Below, piece by piece: positions 7,904 through 16,591 of a DNA stretch of 64,000 bases. The notes beneath the pieces are model-generated. The model was not told the DNA's origin. It saw only the letters and a program-made list of their open reading frames with translations, and ran no database searches. Numbering within the stretch: position 1 is the stretch's first letter; each line of letters begins with the position of its first letter. Origin of the DNA: Clostridia bacterium (lineage in GTDB: Bacteria > Bacillota > Clostridia > Oscillospirales > CAG-272); NCBI GenBank assembly GCA_017462385.1, contig JAFTRE010000029.1, positions 1-64,000 of the forward strand. The letters are read 5' to 3'. A program made the position numbers and the translations under genes.

Positions 7904-7985
7904 GCGTGAAAGTTATTTTGCTTAATGGTGAAGTGCTGTTTTTACGCACAGATGTTGCCTGAAAAGGCAAACTTCATCGATTATA
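7904..7985 (+). repeat. Leader repeat, copy A
   Basis: This 82-nt element has a close relative at 43111-43191. Both begin with GCGTGAAAGTTA, carry a TTTTT-ACGC or TTTTTGACGC stretch in the middle, a TTGCC...GGCAA hairpin (here TTGCCTGAAAAGGCAA), and end with TTCATCGATTATA. Both lie 22-36 nt before the start codon of the next gene. It fills the gap between the second and third M42 genes. A REP-like dispersed repeat or a cis-acting RNA are both possible. Confidence 0.65.
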
Positions 7986-8007
7986 ATTTGAAAGAATGGA
8001 GACTATT

Positions 8008-9012
8008 ATGAATACAGAGCTTTTGAAAAAACTTATGACTACTCAAGGTGTGTCGGGCGGTGAGAGCGCCATTTCAGCGCGTATCCGCGACATGATCTCA
8101 CCCTATGTCGACACCTGCTATAACGATGATCTGGGCAACCTGATTGCTGTGAAAAACGGTAACGGGGGGCGTCACAAAAAAATAATGCTGTGCGCTCATA
8201 TGGACGAAATTGGCTTTATTGTGACGTATATCGAGGACAGCGGCCTTGTCCGCTTTGCAACAATCGGCGGCATTAATTTCACGGCTTACAGCTATACCGC
8301 GGTGCAGTCCTCAAAGGGCGTAAAGGGTGTACTGGTGCCCGAGGGAGATGTTCCGGCAGGCTCAATTACCTTTGATAAATGCTACATCGATATCGGCGCA
8401 AAGGATAAAAAGGATGCCGAGCGCCGTGTTTCGGTTGGTGACTATTTCGCTGTCGAGCCCTCACTGACAAGACTCATGGGCAGCCGCATCGCAGGCCGTC
8501 CTATGGATGACAGAGCGGGTTGTGCCGCACTCATAATGATAGCCGAGAAGCTTGCCGAGCGCGGTTGCAGCGACGATGTTTACTATGTTTTCTCTGTTCA
8601 GGAGGAGGTTGGCTGCCGCGGCGCCAAGCCCGCTTCATTTGCTATCGCTCCCGATCTGGCAATTGTTTATGACGTGACAAGAACAGGGGATACCCCCGGT
8701 TGCAAGCCCATGGCGGTCAAGCTGGGCGGCGGCGCGGCGATAAAGATAAAGGATTCGTCCGTCATTTGCCATGCGCAGACAGTGGGCGAGCTGATAGAGA
8801 CGGCAAAGGCCAATAAGATAAAATATCAGTGCGAGGTGTTGACCGCGGGCGGTACGGATACCTCGTCCATACAAATGAGCGGCGTCGGCTGTCGCGCGGC
8901 GGCGATCTCCATTCCCACACGATATATACACACAGGCGTCGAGATGATAGACACCGCCGACCTTGAAGCGACTGTCGCGCTGACGGTGGCTTATATAGGA
9001 GAGAATAAGTGA
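8008..9012 (+). CDS. M42 family metallo-aminopeptidase, third of three
   Basis: The 334-residue product is the third M42 zinc aminopeptidase here. Motifs are CAHMDEIG, GRPMDDRAG, SVQEEVGCRG (catalytic Glu pair), VYDVTRTGD and PTRYIHTG. Start ATG 8008 follows GGAG at 7 nt. The in-frame ATG at 7996 lacks an RBS. Unlike the first two it is separated from its upstream neighbour by 113 nt that hold leader repeat copy A. Its stop TGA overlaps the ATG of the PLP enzyme gene that follows, suggesting that peptide breakdown and amino-acid use are expressed together. Confidence 0.9.
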   Translation: MNTELLKKLMTTQGVSGGESAISARIRDMISPYVDTCYNDDLGNLIAVKNGNGGRHKKIMLCAHMDEIGFIVTYIEDSGLVRFATIGGINFTAYSYTAVQSSKGVKGVLVPEGDVPAGSITFDKCYIDIGAKDKKDAERRVSVGDYFAVEPSLTRLMGSRIAGRPMDDRAGCAALIMIAEKLAERGCSDDVYYVFSVQEEVGCRGAKPASFAIAPDLAIVYDVTRTGDTPGCKPMAVKLGGGAAIKIKDSSVICHAQTVGELIETAKANKIKYQCEVLTAGGTDTSSIQMSGVGCRAAAISIPTRYIHTGVEMIDTADLEATVALTVAYIGENK

Positions 9013-10271
9013 TGCAGGGCTTTGATTTTTCCGAGAGCTTGCTTGCACTTGCAGATGAAGCTGAACACAATTTGAAGTCACAATTCAAGAGAATAGGTGA
9101 AATCGCATTCGAAAATACTGCACGTGTGCTGTCTGCATTTCGCGAGCACCGCGTTTCCGAGGCGATATTCGCTCCCACCACGGGCTATGGCTACGACGAC
9201 CGCGGCCGAGACACGCTTGATGCTATCTGGGCGGATGTTTTTGGGACAGAGGCGGCGCTGGTGCGCCACAATATAGTCAACGGAACTCATGCGCTGACCA
9301 TCGGACTTTTCGGACTGCTTCGTCCCGGAGATATCATGCTGTCAGTGACGGGCAGACCCTATGACACGCTTGAAAAGGTCATCGGCATCGGCGGTAAAAC
9401 GGGCGACGGCTCGCTTGCCGACTTCGGCGTGGAGTACCGCGAGACTCAAATGACATCGGACGGTCACATCGACTACGCCGCGCTGGACGCGGCGCTTGCC
9501 GAGTACGGAGATCGCGTTAAAATGGTGTTCGTACAGCGCTCCAAGGGTTATCTCAACCGTCGCACGCTGACATCTGACGAAATAAGCGAGCTTTACAACT
9601 ATGTTCATGCCAAGCGGGACGACATTTTCGTCGTTGCGGACAACTGCTACGGCGAGTTTACCGAGACACATGAGCCGCGAGCCGACTTGCTTATCGGTTC
9701 GCTCATCAAAAATCCCGGCGGCGGCATGGCGCAGACGGGAGGTTACCTCGCCGGAAGCGCGCGGGCGGTCGAGCTGGCGTCATACCGTTTGACGACAGTC
9801 GGTGCGGGCGCCGAGGTCGGCGCAACCATCGGGCAAACACGGGATATGTACAAGGGTCTGTTTTACGCTCCGCATACGACAGCCGAGGCGATCAAGACTG
9901 CCTGCTTTGCGGCGTATATTTTTGAAAAGCTGGGTTACCGTGTCGAGCCGTCGTGGGACGAGCCGCGCTCGGACATTATCCAGACGGTCATCACGGGCAG
10001 CGCCGATGGGCTGTGTGCGCTCTGCCGCGGAATTCAGGCGGGCTCTCCTGTCGATTCCTTTGTCACGCCCGAGCCGTGGGATATGCCGGGATATACAGAT
10101 AAGGTCATAATGGCTGCGGGCACATTTGTGCAGGGAGCCTCCATTGAGCTGTCGGCTGACGGACCGCTCAGAGAACCTTATACCGCGTATTTTCAGGGCG
10201 GACTGACCTTTGAGAGCGGAAAAATAGGAATACTTTCCGCCGCTGCACATATGATGGCGCAGAACCCTTGA
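9012..10271 (+). CDS. Methionine gamma-lyase family (aluminum resistance protein type) PLP enzyme
   Basis: The 419-residue protein matches the PF06838 group, annotated as methionine gamma-lyase-like or aluminum resistance protein (YnbB of Bacillus). It is a fold-type I PLP enzyme: NIVNGTHAL phosphate-binding region, VVADNCYGEFTE with the Asp that contacts the pyridine ring, and SLIKNPGGGMAQTGGY with the Schiff-base lysine. Reactions proposed for the group are beta/gamma-elimination on sulfur amino acids, but no substrate is proven for this branch. The start overlaps the M42 stop (ATGA). Downstream lie a lipoprotein and a cysteine desulfurase, so a link with sulfur amino acids is plausible. 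Confidence 0.88.
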   Translation: MQGFDFSESLLALADEAEHNLKSQFKRIGEIAFENTARVLSAFREHRVSEAIFAPTTGYGYDDRGRDTLDAIWADVFGTEAALVRHNIVNGTHALTIGLFGLLRPGDIMLSVTGRPYDTLEKVIGIGGKTGDGSLADFGVEYRETQMTSDGHIDYAALDAALAEYGDRVKMVFVQRSKGYLNRRTLTSDEISELYNYVHAKRDDIFVVADNCYGEFTETHEPRADLLIGSLIKNPGGGMAQTGGYLAGSARAVELASYRLTTVGAGAEVGATIGQTRDMYKGLFYAPHTTAEAIKTACFAAYIFEKLGYRVEPSWDEPRSDIIQTVITGSADGLCALCRGIQAGSPVDSFVTPEPWDMPGYTDKVIMAAGTFVQGASIELSADGPLREPYTAYFQGGLTFESGKIGILSAAAHMMAQNP

Positions 10272-10295
10272 CAATTCGGATTTTTCTGTTATAAT
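10268..10295 (+). promoter_or_regulatory. Promoter of the lipoprotein and cysteine desulfurase genes
   Basis: TTGACA (10268-10273) overlaps the stop codon of the PLP gene; a 16-bp spacer and TATAAT (10290-10295) follow. The leader to the start at 10371 is about 70 nt. Confidence 0.85.
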
Positions 10296-10370
10296 ATAAT
10301 TTATAGTTTAAATTTAAAGTTACATAAAGCCGTCTCCGGACGTGCTTTTGAAGAAAGGCGTATTGTAAAA

Positions 10371-10886
10371 ATGAAAAAAATCGTAAGTATTCTTGTCATG
10401 CTTGTGCTTTGTCTCAGCCTTGTCGCCTGCGGAAGCGATGAAGCTCCCGAGGGTTATCAGCTTGTGTCCGGCGACGATGTCGCATATCGATTCTATGTAC
10501 CCACTCAGTGGAGTCTTAACAACTCGGGCGATGTTGACAGTGCTTATTATTCCGTATCAGACCCCGCTATGGTAATGGTGTCCTTCTACATGCCCGATAA
10601 TGATGAGACAGAGATAAGCAAGTTCTGGTCGGCTGTCGAGGAAAAATATAAGTCCACATATACCAATTATACACTTGTTTCCGAGCAGGCGTCGACTCTG
10701 GGCGGACGCAATGCAATGGCATATACCTTTACTGCAGGAATTGCCGGTACCGACTATAAGGTAATGCAGCTTATCACGGGCTACGGCAACTACTTCTACA
10801 CACTGACATACATGGCTTCTCCCGAGACATTTGACTCGCACCTTGAAGCTGTCAACGGTATGGCAGGCGTATTTGAGTTCAGATAA
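10371..10886 (+). CDS. Small secreted lipoprotein, PsbP-like
   Basis: The 171-residue product has a lipoprotein signal peptide (MKKIVSILVMLVLCLSLVAC) with lipobox LVAC, so the mature protein would be tethered to the outer face of the membrane. The mature part of about 150 residues (VSGDDVAYRFYVPTQW..., ISKFWSAVEEKYKS..., LGGRNAMAYTFTA) resembles the PsbP/DUF1795-like fold in length and pattern, which is a guess. No catalytic motif is visible. It has its own promoter and its stop TAA overlaps the ATG of the cysteine desulfurase, so the two are co-transcribed. Confidence 0.75.
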   Translation: MKKIVSILVMLVLCLSLVACGSDEAPEGYQLVSGDDVAYRFYVPTQWSLNNSGDVDSAYYSVSDPAMVMVSFYMPDNDETEISKFWSAVEEKYKSTYTNYTLVSEQASTLGGRNAMAYTFTAGIAGTDYKVMQLITGYGNYFYTLTYMASPETFDSHLEAVNGMAGVFEFR

Positions 10887-12049
10887 TGATTTATCTTGAT
10901 AACAGCGCGACCACGGCGCTGTGCGAAAGAGCTAAACAAAAAATGATTGAGGCGATGGATTGCTTTGGCAATCCGTCGTCACTTCATTCTGTGGGATATG
11001 ACGCGTCGGTGATGCTTGACGGTGCCCGTTCGGCGGTCGCGTCCTCGCTGGGACTGCGCCGCGGCAGCGGATACGAGATAGTTTTCACAGGCTCGGGCAC
11101 CGAGGCGAACAACCTCGCTCTGCTCGGCACGGCACGGGCGAAGCAGAGAATAACCTCGCGCCGAATCATAACAACCGATTCGGAGCACCCGTCCGTAATG
11201 CAACCGCTGGCTTATCTTGAGGCGCACGGCTTTGAGATAGTTAAGATACCGACGCGCGGCGGCGTGCTTGACATGCAGGCGCTTGAGAGAGCGCTGGAGG
11301 GCGGCGCGCTTATGATAAGTCTCATGTTGGTCAATAACGAGACAGGCGCGCGATACGACGTGGAAAAAGCATTTGCGGCGGCGCGGCGACGTTGTCCCGA
11401 TATCGTGACGCATTGCGACGCAACGCAAGGCTATATGAAAATGCCCGTCACGCCTATGCGACTGGGGGCGGACTTGATCACGGTCAGTGCGCATAAAATA
11501 CACGGGCCCAAGGGAGTCGGTGCGCTGTGCATAGCACCCGATATCATCAAAACAAAGCGGTTGGTCGCCGTGACGCGCGGCGGCGGACAGGAAAAAGCCT
11601 TGCGCTCGGGAACCGAAAATATGATAGGTATTGCGGGATTTTGGGGTGCGGTCGAGCAGAATATGCCGAATTGTGCCAAAAATGCGCAGTATATGAGTGA
11701 ACTGCGCGATTATGCCGAGAGCCTTTTGCACGATATCGAGGGAGTGCGCCTGAATATTCCCGAGGGCGCGCGTGCTCCGCATATAATCAGCATAACTCTG
11801 CCCGATATTAAGAGTGAGACGATGGTGCATTTTTTGTCCTCTCGCGGCATTGCGATATCGGCTGGCTCGGCGTGCTCGTCGCATAATGCGCACGTGTCCG
11901 AGTCGCTTATCGGCTTCGGAATTGACCGCCATGCGGCAATGTGTACCGTGCGTGTCAGCCTTTGCGATGAGAATACAAAAGAGCACATGGATGCTCTTGC
12001 CGATGCACTTCGTGATGGTATCGGTACACTTGTCAGGATAAGAAAATAA
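10886..12049 (+). CDS. Cysteine desulfurase (NifS/IscS family)
   Basis: This PLP enzyme of 387 residues would take sulfur from L-cysteine as an enzyme persulfide and pass it on for Fe-S cluster assembly or tRNA thiolation. Diagnostic parts are YLDNSATT at the N-terminus, GSGTEANN, HCDATQGYMKM, the PLP lysine in SAHKIHGPKG, and the active-site cysteine in ISAGSACSSH near residue 330. The short catalytic-loop form SAGSACSS fits the group that works with an adaptor or alone. No iscU or mnmA is adjacent. The start overlaps the upstream stop (TAATG). Confidence 0.92.
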   Translation: MIYLDNSATTALCERAKQKMIEAMDCFGNPSSLHSVGYDASVMLDGARSAVASSLGLRRGSGYEIVFTGSGTEANNLALLGTARAKQRITSRRIITTDSEHPSVMQPLAYLEAHGFEIVKIPTRGGVLDMQALERALEGGALMISLMLVNNETGARYDVEKAFAAARRRCPDIVTHCDATQGYMKMPVTPMRLGADLITVSAHKIHGPKGVGALCIAPDIIKTKRLVAVTRGGGQEKALRSGTENMIGIAGFWGAVEQNMPNCAKNAQYMSELRDYAESLLHDIEGVRLNIPEGARAPHIISITLPDIKSETMVHFLSSRGIAISAGSACSSHNAHVSESLIGFGIDRHAAMCTVRVSLCDENTKEHMDALADALRDGIGTLVRIRK

Positions 12050-12057
12050 AAATATAT

Positions 12058-12095
12058 CCAATAAAAAATGTGGGCATGCCCACATTTTTTATTGG
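12058..12095. terminator. Bidirectional terminator
   Basis: A 38-nt perfect palindrome (18-19 bp stem, centre GCATGC) with A- and T-tracts on both sides lies between the converging cysteine desulfurase and NAD(P)HX dehydratase genes. It includes the stop codon of the latter. Confidence 0.85.
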
Positions 12096-12970
12096 AGTAT
12101 GTATGGCAGTGCATCAATAATGTCCGATGCCATAACGGAATATTCACCGAGATGGTCGGCGGCACGGTCGCCTGCAAGTGAGTGAATGAGCGCGCCGAGG
12201 GCGGCTGTTTTACAAAGCGCGGCGAGGTCTGTCATTGATGCGTTGGGGATATTTTTACTTTGTGCGAGCAGTGCGGCGACAATGCCCGCGAGTACGTCGC
12301 CCGAGCCGCCCGTTGCCATTCCACTGTTCCCAAATTGATTGATATATGTGTCTGTACCATCCGAAATTGCGGTTTTGTGATCCTTTAGCAAGCAAACAAT
12401 GCCATGCTTTGCCGCAAAGCTTTGAGCGAGCGCGGGCGTGTTTGACAGAACATCGTTGATCGAAATCCCGACCAGACGCGACATCTCGCCGGGGTGCGGA
12501 GTTATGACGGCGGGCGCGCGGAGCGCGTCCCCAAGCGAGGGGGCGGCGGCGAGAATATTCAGCGCGTCAGCATCAAGAACGATAGGTACATGTGTGGCTT
12601 CGAGTGTCATTGACAGCACCTTTATCGAGGTGAGTGATGTTCCGAGTCCGCACCCCGCGACGACGGCGTCGGCGCGGCGGACGGCATCCGAAATGATGCG
12701 GCGGTCTGGGGTGGCGCTATCATAGCAGGTGACAATCGCCTCTGGCAGCATGGTTTGAAGCGGGACTCTGTTTTGCTCGGGCGTTACTATTTCGACAAGT
12801 CCGCAACCAGTCCTGTATGCGGCCTTGGCGGCGAAATATGCCGCGCCGCACATCCCTTGGCTCCCGCAGACCGCGACAACGCGACCAAAGGTGGATTTGT
12901 TTGAGCGCGCAGGGCGCTGCGGCAATAAGTCGCGCAAGTCGGCAGGTGACAGCGATCTTATATTTGACAT
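12089..12970 (-). CDS. nnrD: ADP-dependent (S)-NAD(P)H-hydrate dehydratase
   Basis: The 293-residue protein is the ribokinase-like dehydratase domain that repairs hydrated NADH and NADPH using ADP or ATP. Visible are the NAD-repair motif FGRVVAVCGSQGMCGAAYFAA, VAGCGLGTS, VLDADALNILA, VITPHPGEMSRL and the ATP-site GSGDVLAGIVAALLAQ. The epimerase domain fused in many bacteria (NnrE) is absent, so only the dehydratase step is encoded here. The start at 12970 has AAGGAGA seven bases upstream. A longer frame to 13039 has no RBS and runs through its own promoter. Confidence 0.92.
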   Translation of the reverse strand: MSNIRSLSPADLRDLLPQRPARSNKSTFGRVVAVCGSQGMCGAAYFAAKAAYRTGCGLVEIVTPEQNRVPLQTMLPEAIVTCYDSATPDRRIISDAVRRADAVVAGCGLGTSLTSIKVLSMTLEATHVPIVLDADALNILAAAPSLGDALRAPAVITPHPGEMSRLVGISINDVLSNTPALAQSFAAKHGIVCLLKDHKTAISDGTDTYINQFGNSGMATGGSGDVLAGIVAALLAQSKNIPNASMTDLAALCKTAALGALIHSLAGDRAADHLGEYSVMASDIIDALPYILQ

Positions 12971-12998
12971 TTGCTTTCTCCTTGATTGTGTTATGATA

Positions 12999-13027
12999 AG
13001 TTTACCATAAATTTTGCACACTTGCAA
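12999..13027 (-). promoter_or_regulatory. Promoter of nnrD
   Basis: On the minus strand TTGCAA (13027-13022), 17 bp, TAAACT (13004-12999). Confidence 0.65.
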
Positions 13028-13046
13028 CACAAAAATCATAAAACGC

Positions 13047-13075
13047 TTGAAATATGGCGCGCGGTATGGTAAAAT
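13047..13075 (+). promoter_or_regulatory. Promoter of the rhamnosidase gene
   Basis: TTGAAA (13047-13052), 17 bp, TAAAAT (13070-13075), 44 nt before the start codon and divergent from the nnrD promoter. Confidence 0.75.
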
Positions 13076-13119
13076 TCAAGCAGTGAACCTTTTAATCAAC
13101 ACCGAAAGGAAATACATCC

Positions 13120-15603
13120 ATGAAAAAAGCGACGTTTGTTTCAAATCCCGTTGACATAAAGCAAAAACATGAGCACCCGTGGAAGCGTCCGGGTGGTATG
13201 ATATTCAACTCAAAAAGCATCGATTTCCCGGCTGGAAATGGGCAAGTGCTGTTTATGCGCCGTTTTTCGCTGAACGACTCCCCTCGGGCCGTGCGCGTGC
13301 GCGCGACGGCGCTGGGTATTTTTGAGCTGTATCTCAACGGTGAGCGCGTGGGCAGCCGCACTTCGTGCGGCGACACCGTTTATGACGAGCTAAAGCCCAC
13401 ATGGACAGACTATCGCAGTCGCGTTTTTGAGTGCGAATACGATGTGACAGGGGCAGTGCGCGACGATAACGTGCTGCTCGCCGAGGTTTCGTGCGGTTGG
13501 TGGAGTGGACGCATTTCCTTTGGAATTTACGGCTTCAAGCCCTCGGCCTTTTGCGGCGAGATCGAGATAGAATATGCCGACGGTCGCTCTGAGCTGATAT
13601 ACGACGGCTGGCAGACTGCCATCGGCGGCAGAGTACGCACGGCGGACATATGGGATGGCGAGTATTACGACGCCCGCGTCGCAGATCCTGCGGTTGCTCC
13701 CGAAACGCTGGATTGGTGTGATGCGGTGCCCACTGAGGACATCACTTGTAAGATAACTTCGCCCGTCGGCGAGCCGATACGCCGCCGTTGTGATCTAATT
13801 CGGGCACCGCAAAGCGCGGTGGTGCATTGCGGAACTGTTGACAACGCAACCGACTACGGCGAGATAAAAGTAGTGTCCAAATGCATCGGTGACGGCTGTG
13901 AGCGGCTGACGCTGAGAGCAGGTGAGAGCGTAATCCTTGATTTCGGGCAGAACATGGTGGGGCGTCCCCTCATGACTGTCAAAGCCCCCCGCGATACCAT
14001 TATCCGCGGATATTTTGCCGAGCTGCTCAATGACTCCGGTCTCGCCGCTCGCGGCAACGACGGTGCAAAGGGAAGTATGTATATCAAAAATTACCGCTCT
14101 GCACTGGCACGCCTTACATATGTCGCGAGCGGCGATGGTGAGGAGTGCTTTGAACCGCTTCATACCTTTTACGGCTTCCGTTATTTTGAGCTGACTGCCG
14201 ACCGCGATATTGAAATTGTGGCAGTGCGCGGTGTGGTCATCACCTCAGAGCTTGCGGAGACGGGAAGCATCGAGACGGACAATACCGAGGTAAATCAGCT
14301 TATTTCCAATATAATTTGGGGACAGCGCGGAAACTATCTGTCAGTTCCCACGGACTGCCCGCAGAGAGACGAACGCCTCGGCTGGACGGGCGACACCCAG
14401 ATATTCTGCGGTGCGGCAAGCTATCTGTGCGATATCCGCGGGTTTATGAAAAAGTGGCTGGGCGACGCGCGAGACTCGCAAACAGGCGAGAAAGGTGCAT
14501 ATTGCGACGTTATTCCGCGCGTTTTTGCGGGCGGAAACAACGGCAACGCCGCTTGGGGCGATGCGGGGCTTATTGTGCCTTATCGCCTGTGGCTGATGTA
14601 CCGCGACTATGATACAGTGGCGGAGCATTACGACTCGATGGAGGAGTATATGCATTACCTTGAGCAATTCGGACTTGAGGGTCCCAATACAGCTTACGGC
14701 GATTGGCTAAACTACGATGTTACCGACAAGCGCTATATCGCCATCGCTTATTACGCCTGCGATGCCGATCTTATGGTCAAATTCTCCGAGATACTCGGTA
14801 AAGCCGAGCGCGCCGCGTATTATCGCGACTTGCACAGCCGCATAGTTGCACACTTCCGCGAGAAATATGTGGTGGACGGAATGTTGACTGTGCAGACTCA
14901 GACCTCCTGCCTGCTAGCGCTCAAATTTGACCTGTTGACAAGTGAGGTCAGAGCGGCGACAGTAGAGCTTCTGCGTAAGCTGATAACCGAAAATAATTAT
15001 ACGCTTTCCACTGGCTTTGTTGGCACGGGAATACTCAACCAGACGCTGTCGGAATTGGGCATGGACGATCTTTGCTATTCGCTGTTGCTTCAGACCGCCG
15101 ATCCGTCCTGGCTTTACAGTGTGCGGCAGGGAGCAACGACGGTTTGGGAGCGATGGAATTCCTACACGCTGGAGCGCGGCTTCGGAGATGTCGGCATGAA
15201 CTCGTTTAATCACTATGCTTACGGCGCGGTGCTTGAATGGATGTTTTCGGGCATGGCTGGCATACGTCCCGACGCCGAGCATCCCGGCTTTGAGCGATTT
15301 ATACTTGCGCCCCGTCCCGATAAGAGGACGGTACTGCCCGAGGGTCAGCACAGGATAGGTCATGTCGCGGCTAAATATAAGTCGATGCGCGGCGATATTG
15401 AGAGCGGCTGGGATAGAGTCGGCGAGGATATTGTGTATAATTTCGTTATTCCCGAGGGTACGGTCGCCGCGCTGTCGCTTGATATTTCGCGCGAGAGCGT
15501 CAATATGAACGGCGTTGATTTTTCCGCAAACGAGCTTGGCGGCACCAAGAACGGCGGCGAGTGGCGCTTTGAGCTGAGATCGGGTAAATATATTATTAAA
15601 TAA
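13120..15603 (+). CDS. Alpha-L-rhamnosidase, GH78
   Basis: The 827-residue enzyme would release terminal alpha-L-rhamnose from plant glycosides or polysaccharides. The N-terminal beta-sandwich part (LYLNGERVG near 75, SCGWWSGR near 125) is followed by the (alpha/alpha)6 catalytic barrel with YLSVPTDCPQRDERLGWTGD around residues 407-426, which holds the general acid Glu and its Asp partners. Further motifs are TTVWERWNSY and NSFNHYAYGAVLEWM, then a C-terminal beta-sandwich. No signal peptide is present, so it likely acts on imported small glycosides. It stands alone without a transporter or rhamnose catabolic genes nearby. ATG 13120 follows AAAGGA. Confidence 0.92.
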   Translation: MKKATFVSNPVDIKQKHEHPWKRPGGMIFNSKSIDFPAGNGQVLFMRRFSLNDSPRAVRVRATALGIFELYLNGERVGSRTSCGDTVYDELKPTWTDYRSRVFECEYDVTGAVRDDNVLLAEVSCGWWSGRISFGIYGFKPSAFCGEIEIEYADGRSELIYDGWQTAIGGRVRTADIWDGEYYDARVADPAVAPETLDWCDAVPTEDITCKITSPVGEPIRRRCDLIRAPQSAVVHCGTVDNATDYGEIKVVSKCIGDGCERLTLRAGESVILDFGQNMVGRPLMTVKAPRDTIIRGYFAELLNDSGLAARGNDGAKGSMYIKNYRSALARLTYVASGDGEECFEPLHTFYGFRYFELTADRDIEIVAVRGVVITSELAETGSIETDNTEVNQLISNIIWGQRGNYLSVPTDCPQRDERLGWTGDTQIFCGAASYLCDIRGFMKKWLGDARDSQTGEKGAYCDVIPRVFAGGNNGNAAWGDAGLIVPYRLWLMYRDYDTVAEHYDSMEEYMHYLEQFGLEGPNTAYGDWLNYDVTDKRYIAIAYYACDADLMVKFSEILGKAERAAYYRDLHSRIVAHFREKYVVDGMLTVQTQTSCLLALKFDLLTSEVRAATVELLRKLITENNYTLSTGFVGTGILNQTLSELGMDDLCYSLLLQTADPSWLYSVRQGATTVWERWNSYTLERGFGDVGMNSFNHYAYGAVLEWMFSGMAGIRPDAEHPGFERFILAPRPDKRTVLPEGQHRIGHVAAKYKSMRGDIESGWDRVGEDIVYNFVIPEGTVAALSLDISRESVNMNGVDFSANELGGTKNGGEWRFELRSGKYIIK

Positions 15604-15626
15604 TAGCGGAAAATTTCCAAAAGCTC

Positions 15627-15655
15627 TTGACAAAAGCATGCGGAATGGATATAAT
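15627..15655 (+). promoter_or_regulatory. Promoter of the DUF177-rpmF operon
   Basis: TTGACA (15627-15632), 17 bp, TATAAT (15650-15655), a perfect consensus. Confidence 0.9.
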
Positions 15656-15717
15656 ATTTAATGTCGCATTTTATGCCGACCGAAATTTTACGTTTTTTAT
15701 CGGGAAAGGGAAAAGTT

Positions 15718-16263
15718 ATGAAGGTCGATATCGGGCCGCTGCTCCGCGGTGAGTGCGGTAAAATTGATATTGATTTCACGCTCACACCCGAGCCGATCGA
15801 GGGCGTGGAATTTGAGTCGGATGCCAAGGTTCGCGGATGCGTTACGGATAACGCCGGATATATGAGGCTGACGCTTGATGTTGAGCTGCCCTACAAGGCA
15901 AGCTGCGCACGTTGCCTCGATGAGGTGAGTGACGTGTTCGAGGTGAGCTTTGAGCGCACGGTGGCGACTCCCGGAATGCTGAGTGAGCAGCAGCTCGCCG
16001 ATAATGTGGACGAGTATGTCGTGGTTGAGCACGGTATGCTTGATGTCGACGAGGAGCTGACCGAGACTCTCATTCTTGAGTTTCCCACCAAGATCGTCTG
16101 CTCCGAGGATTGCGAGGGCTTGTGTCCCGTTTGCGGTAAGCCTAAGAGAGAGGGTTGCGGCTGTGTGGAAAAGCATGTTGACCCAAGACTTGCAGTGCTC
16201 GCGTCACTGCTTGAGCGGGACGATGATGAATTTCCGGACGAGCCGAGCGAGAGCGACAAATAA
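15718..16263 (+). CDS. DUF177 (YceD) family protein
   Basis: The 181-residue protein matches the DUF177 family, almost always encoded directly before rpmF and thought to help ribosome or 23S rRNA maturation. The N-terminal half has the usual LPYKASCARCLDEV core near residues 60-72. The C-terminal half ends in a cysteine-rich block (CSEDCEGLCPVCGKPKREGCGC) that could bind zinc. ATG 15718 with GGGAAAGGG is chosen over an ATG at 15661 that lies right at the promoter. Gene order with rpmF supports the call. Confidence 0.88.
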   Translation: MKVDIGPLLRGECGKIDIDFTLTPEPIEGVEFESDAKVRGCVTDNAGYMRLTLDVELPYKASCARCLDEVSDVFEVSFERTVATPGMLSEQQLADNVDEYVVVEHGMLDVDEELTETLILEFPTKIVCSEDCEGLCPVCGKPKREGCGCVEKHVDPRLAVLASLLERDDDEFPDEPSESDK

Positions 16264-16324
16264 AACAGTATTTAAAATAATTTATAATGTTATGCGTCAC
16301 GGCGCATGATGAGGAGGTTTAATT

Positions 16325-16510
16325 ATGGCAGTACCGAAGAAAAAGGTGTCAGGCGCACGTAGAGATAAGAGAAGATCCAACAACTCCAAGCTTACCGCGC
16401 CCGGACTCGTTGAGTGCCCCAAGTGCCATGAGTATGTTCTCGCACATCACGTTTGCAAGAATTGCGGAACATATGACGGTAAGGAAGTTATTAAAGTCGA
16501 AAAGGCTTAA
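16325..16510 (+). CDS. rpmF: 50S ribosomal protein L32
   Basis: The 61-residue protein begins with the L32 signature [18 protein letters not shown] and carries two CxxC pairs (CPKC, CKNC) for zinc, the C+ form of L32. It is a structural part of the large subunit. GAGGAGG gives a strong RBS. It shares the promoter at 15627 with the DUF177 gene and is followed by a terminator. Confidence 0.97.
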   Translation: MAVPKKKVSGARRDKRRSNNSKLTAPGLVECPKCHEYVLAHHVCKNCGTYDGKEVIKVEKA

Positions 16511-16521
16511 TGGGGACTGTT

Positions 16522-16566
16522 AAAAAGGATTCGACCTGAGAATATAATCGGGCTGAGTCCTTTTTT
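16522..16566 (+). terminator. Terminator after rpmF
   Basis: AAAAAGGA pairs with TCCTTTTT, extended inward by several pairs with wobble and one mismatch, ending in a six-base T run, 12 nt after the stop codon. Confidence 0.7.
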
Positions 16567-16591
16567 ACGTTAATTGAAAGGAAATAACATA

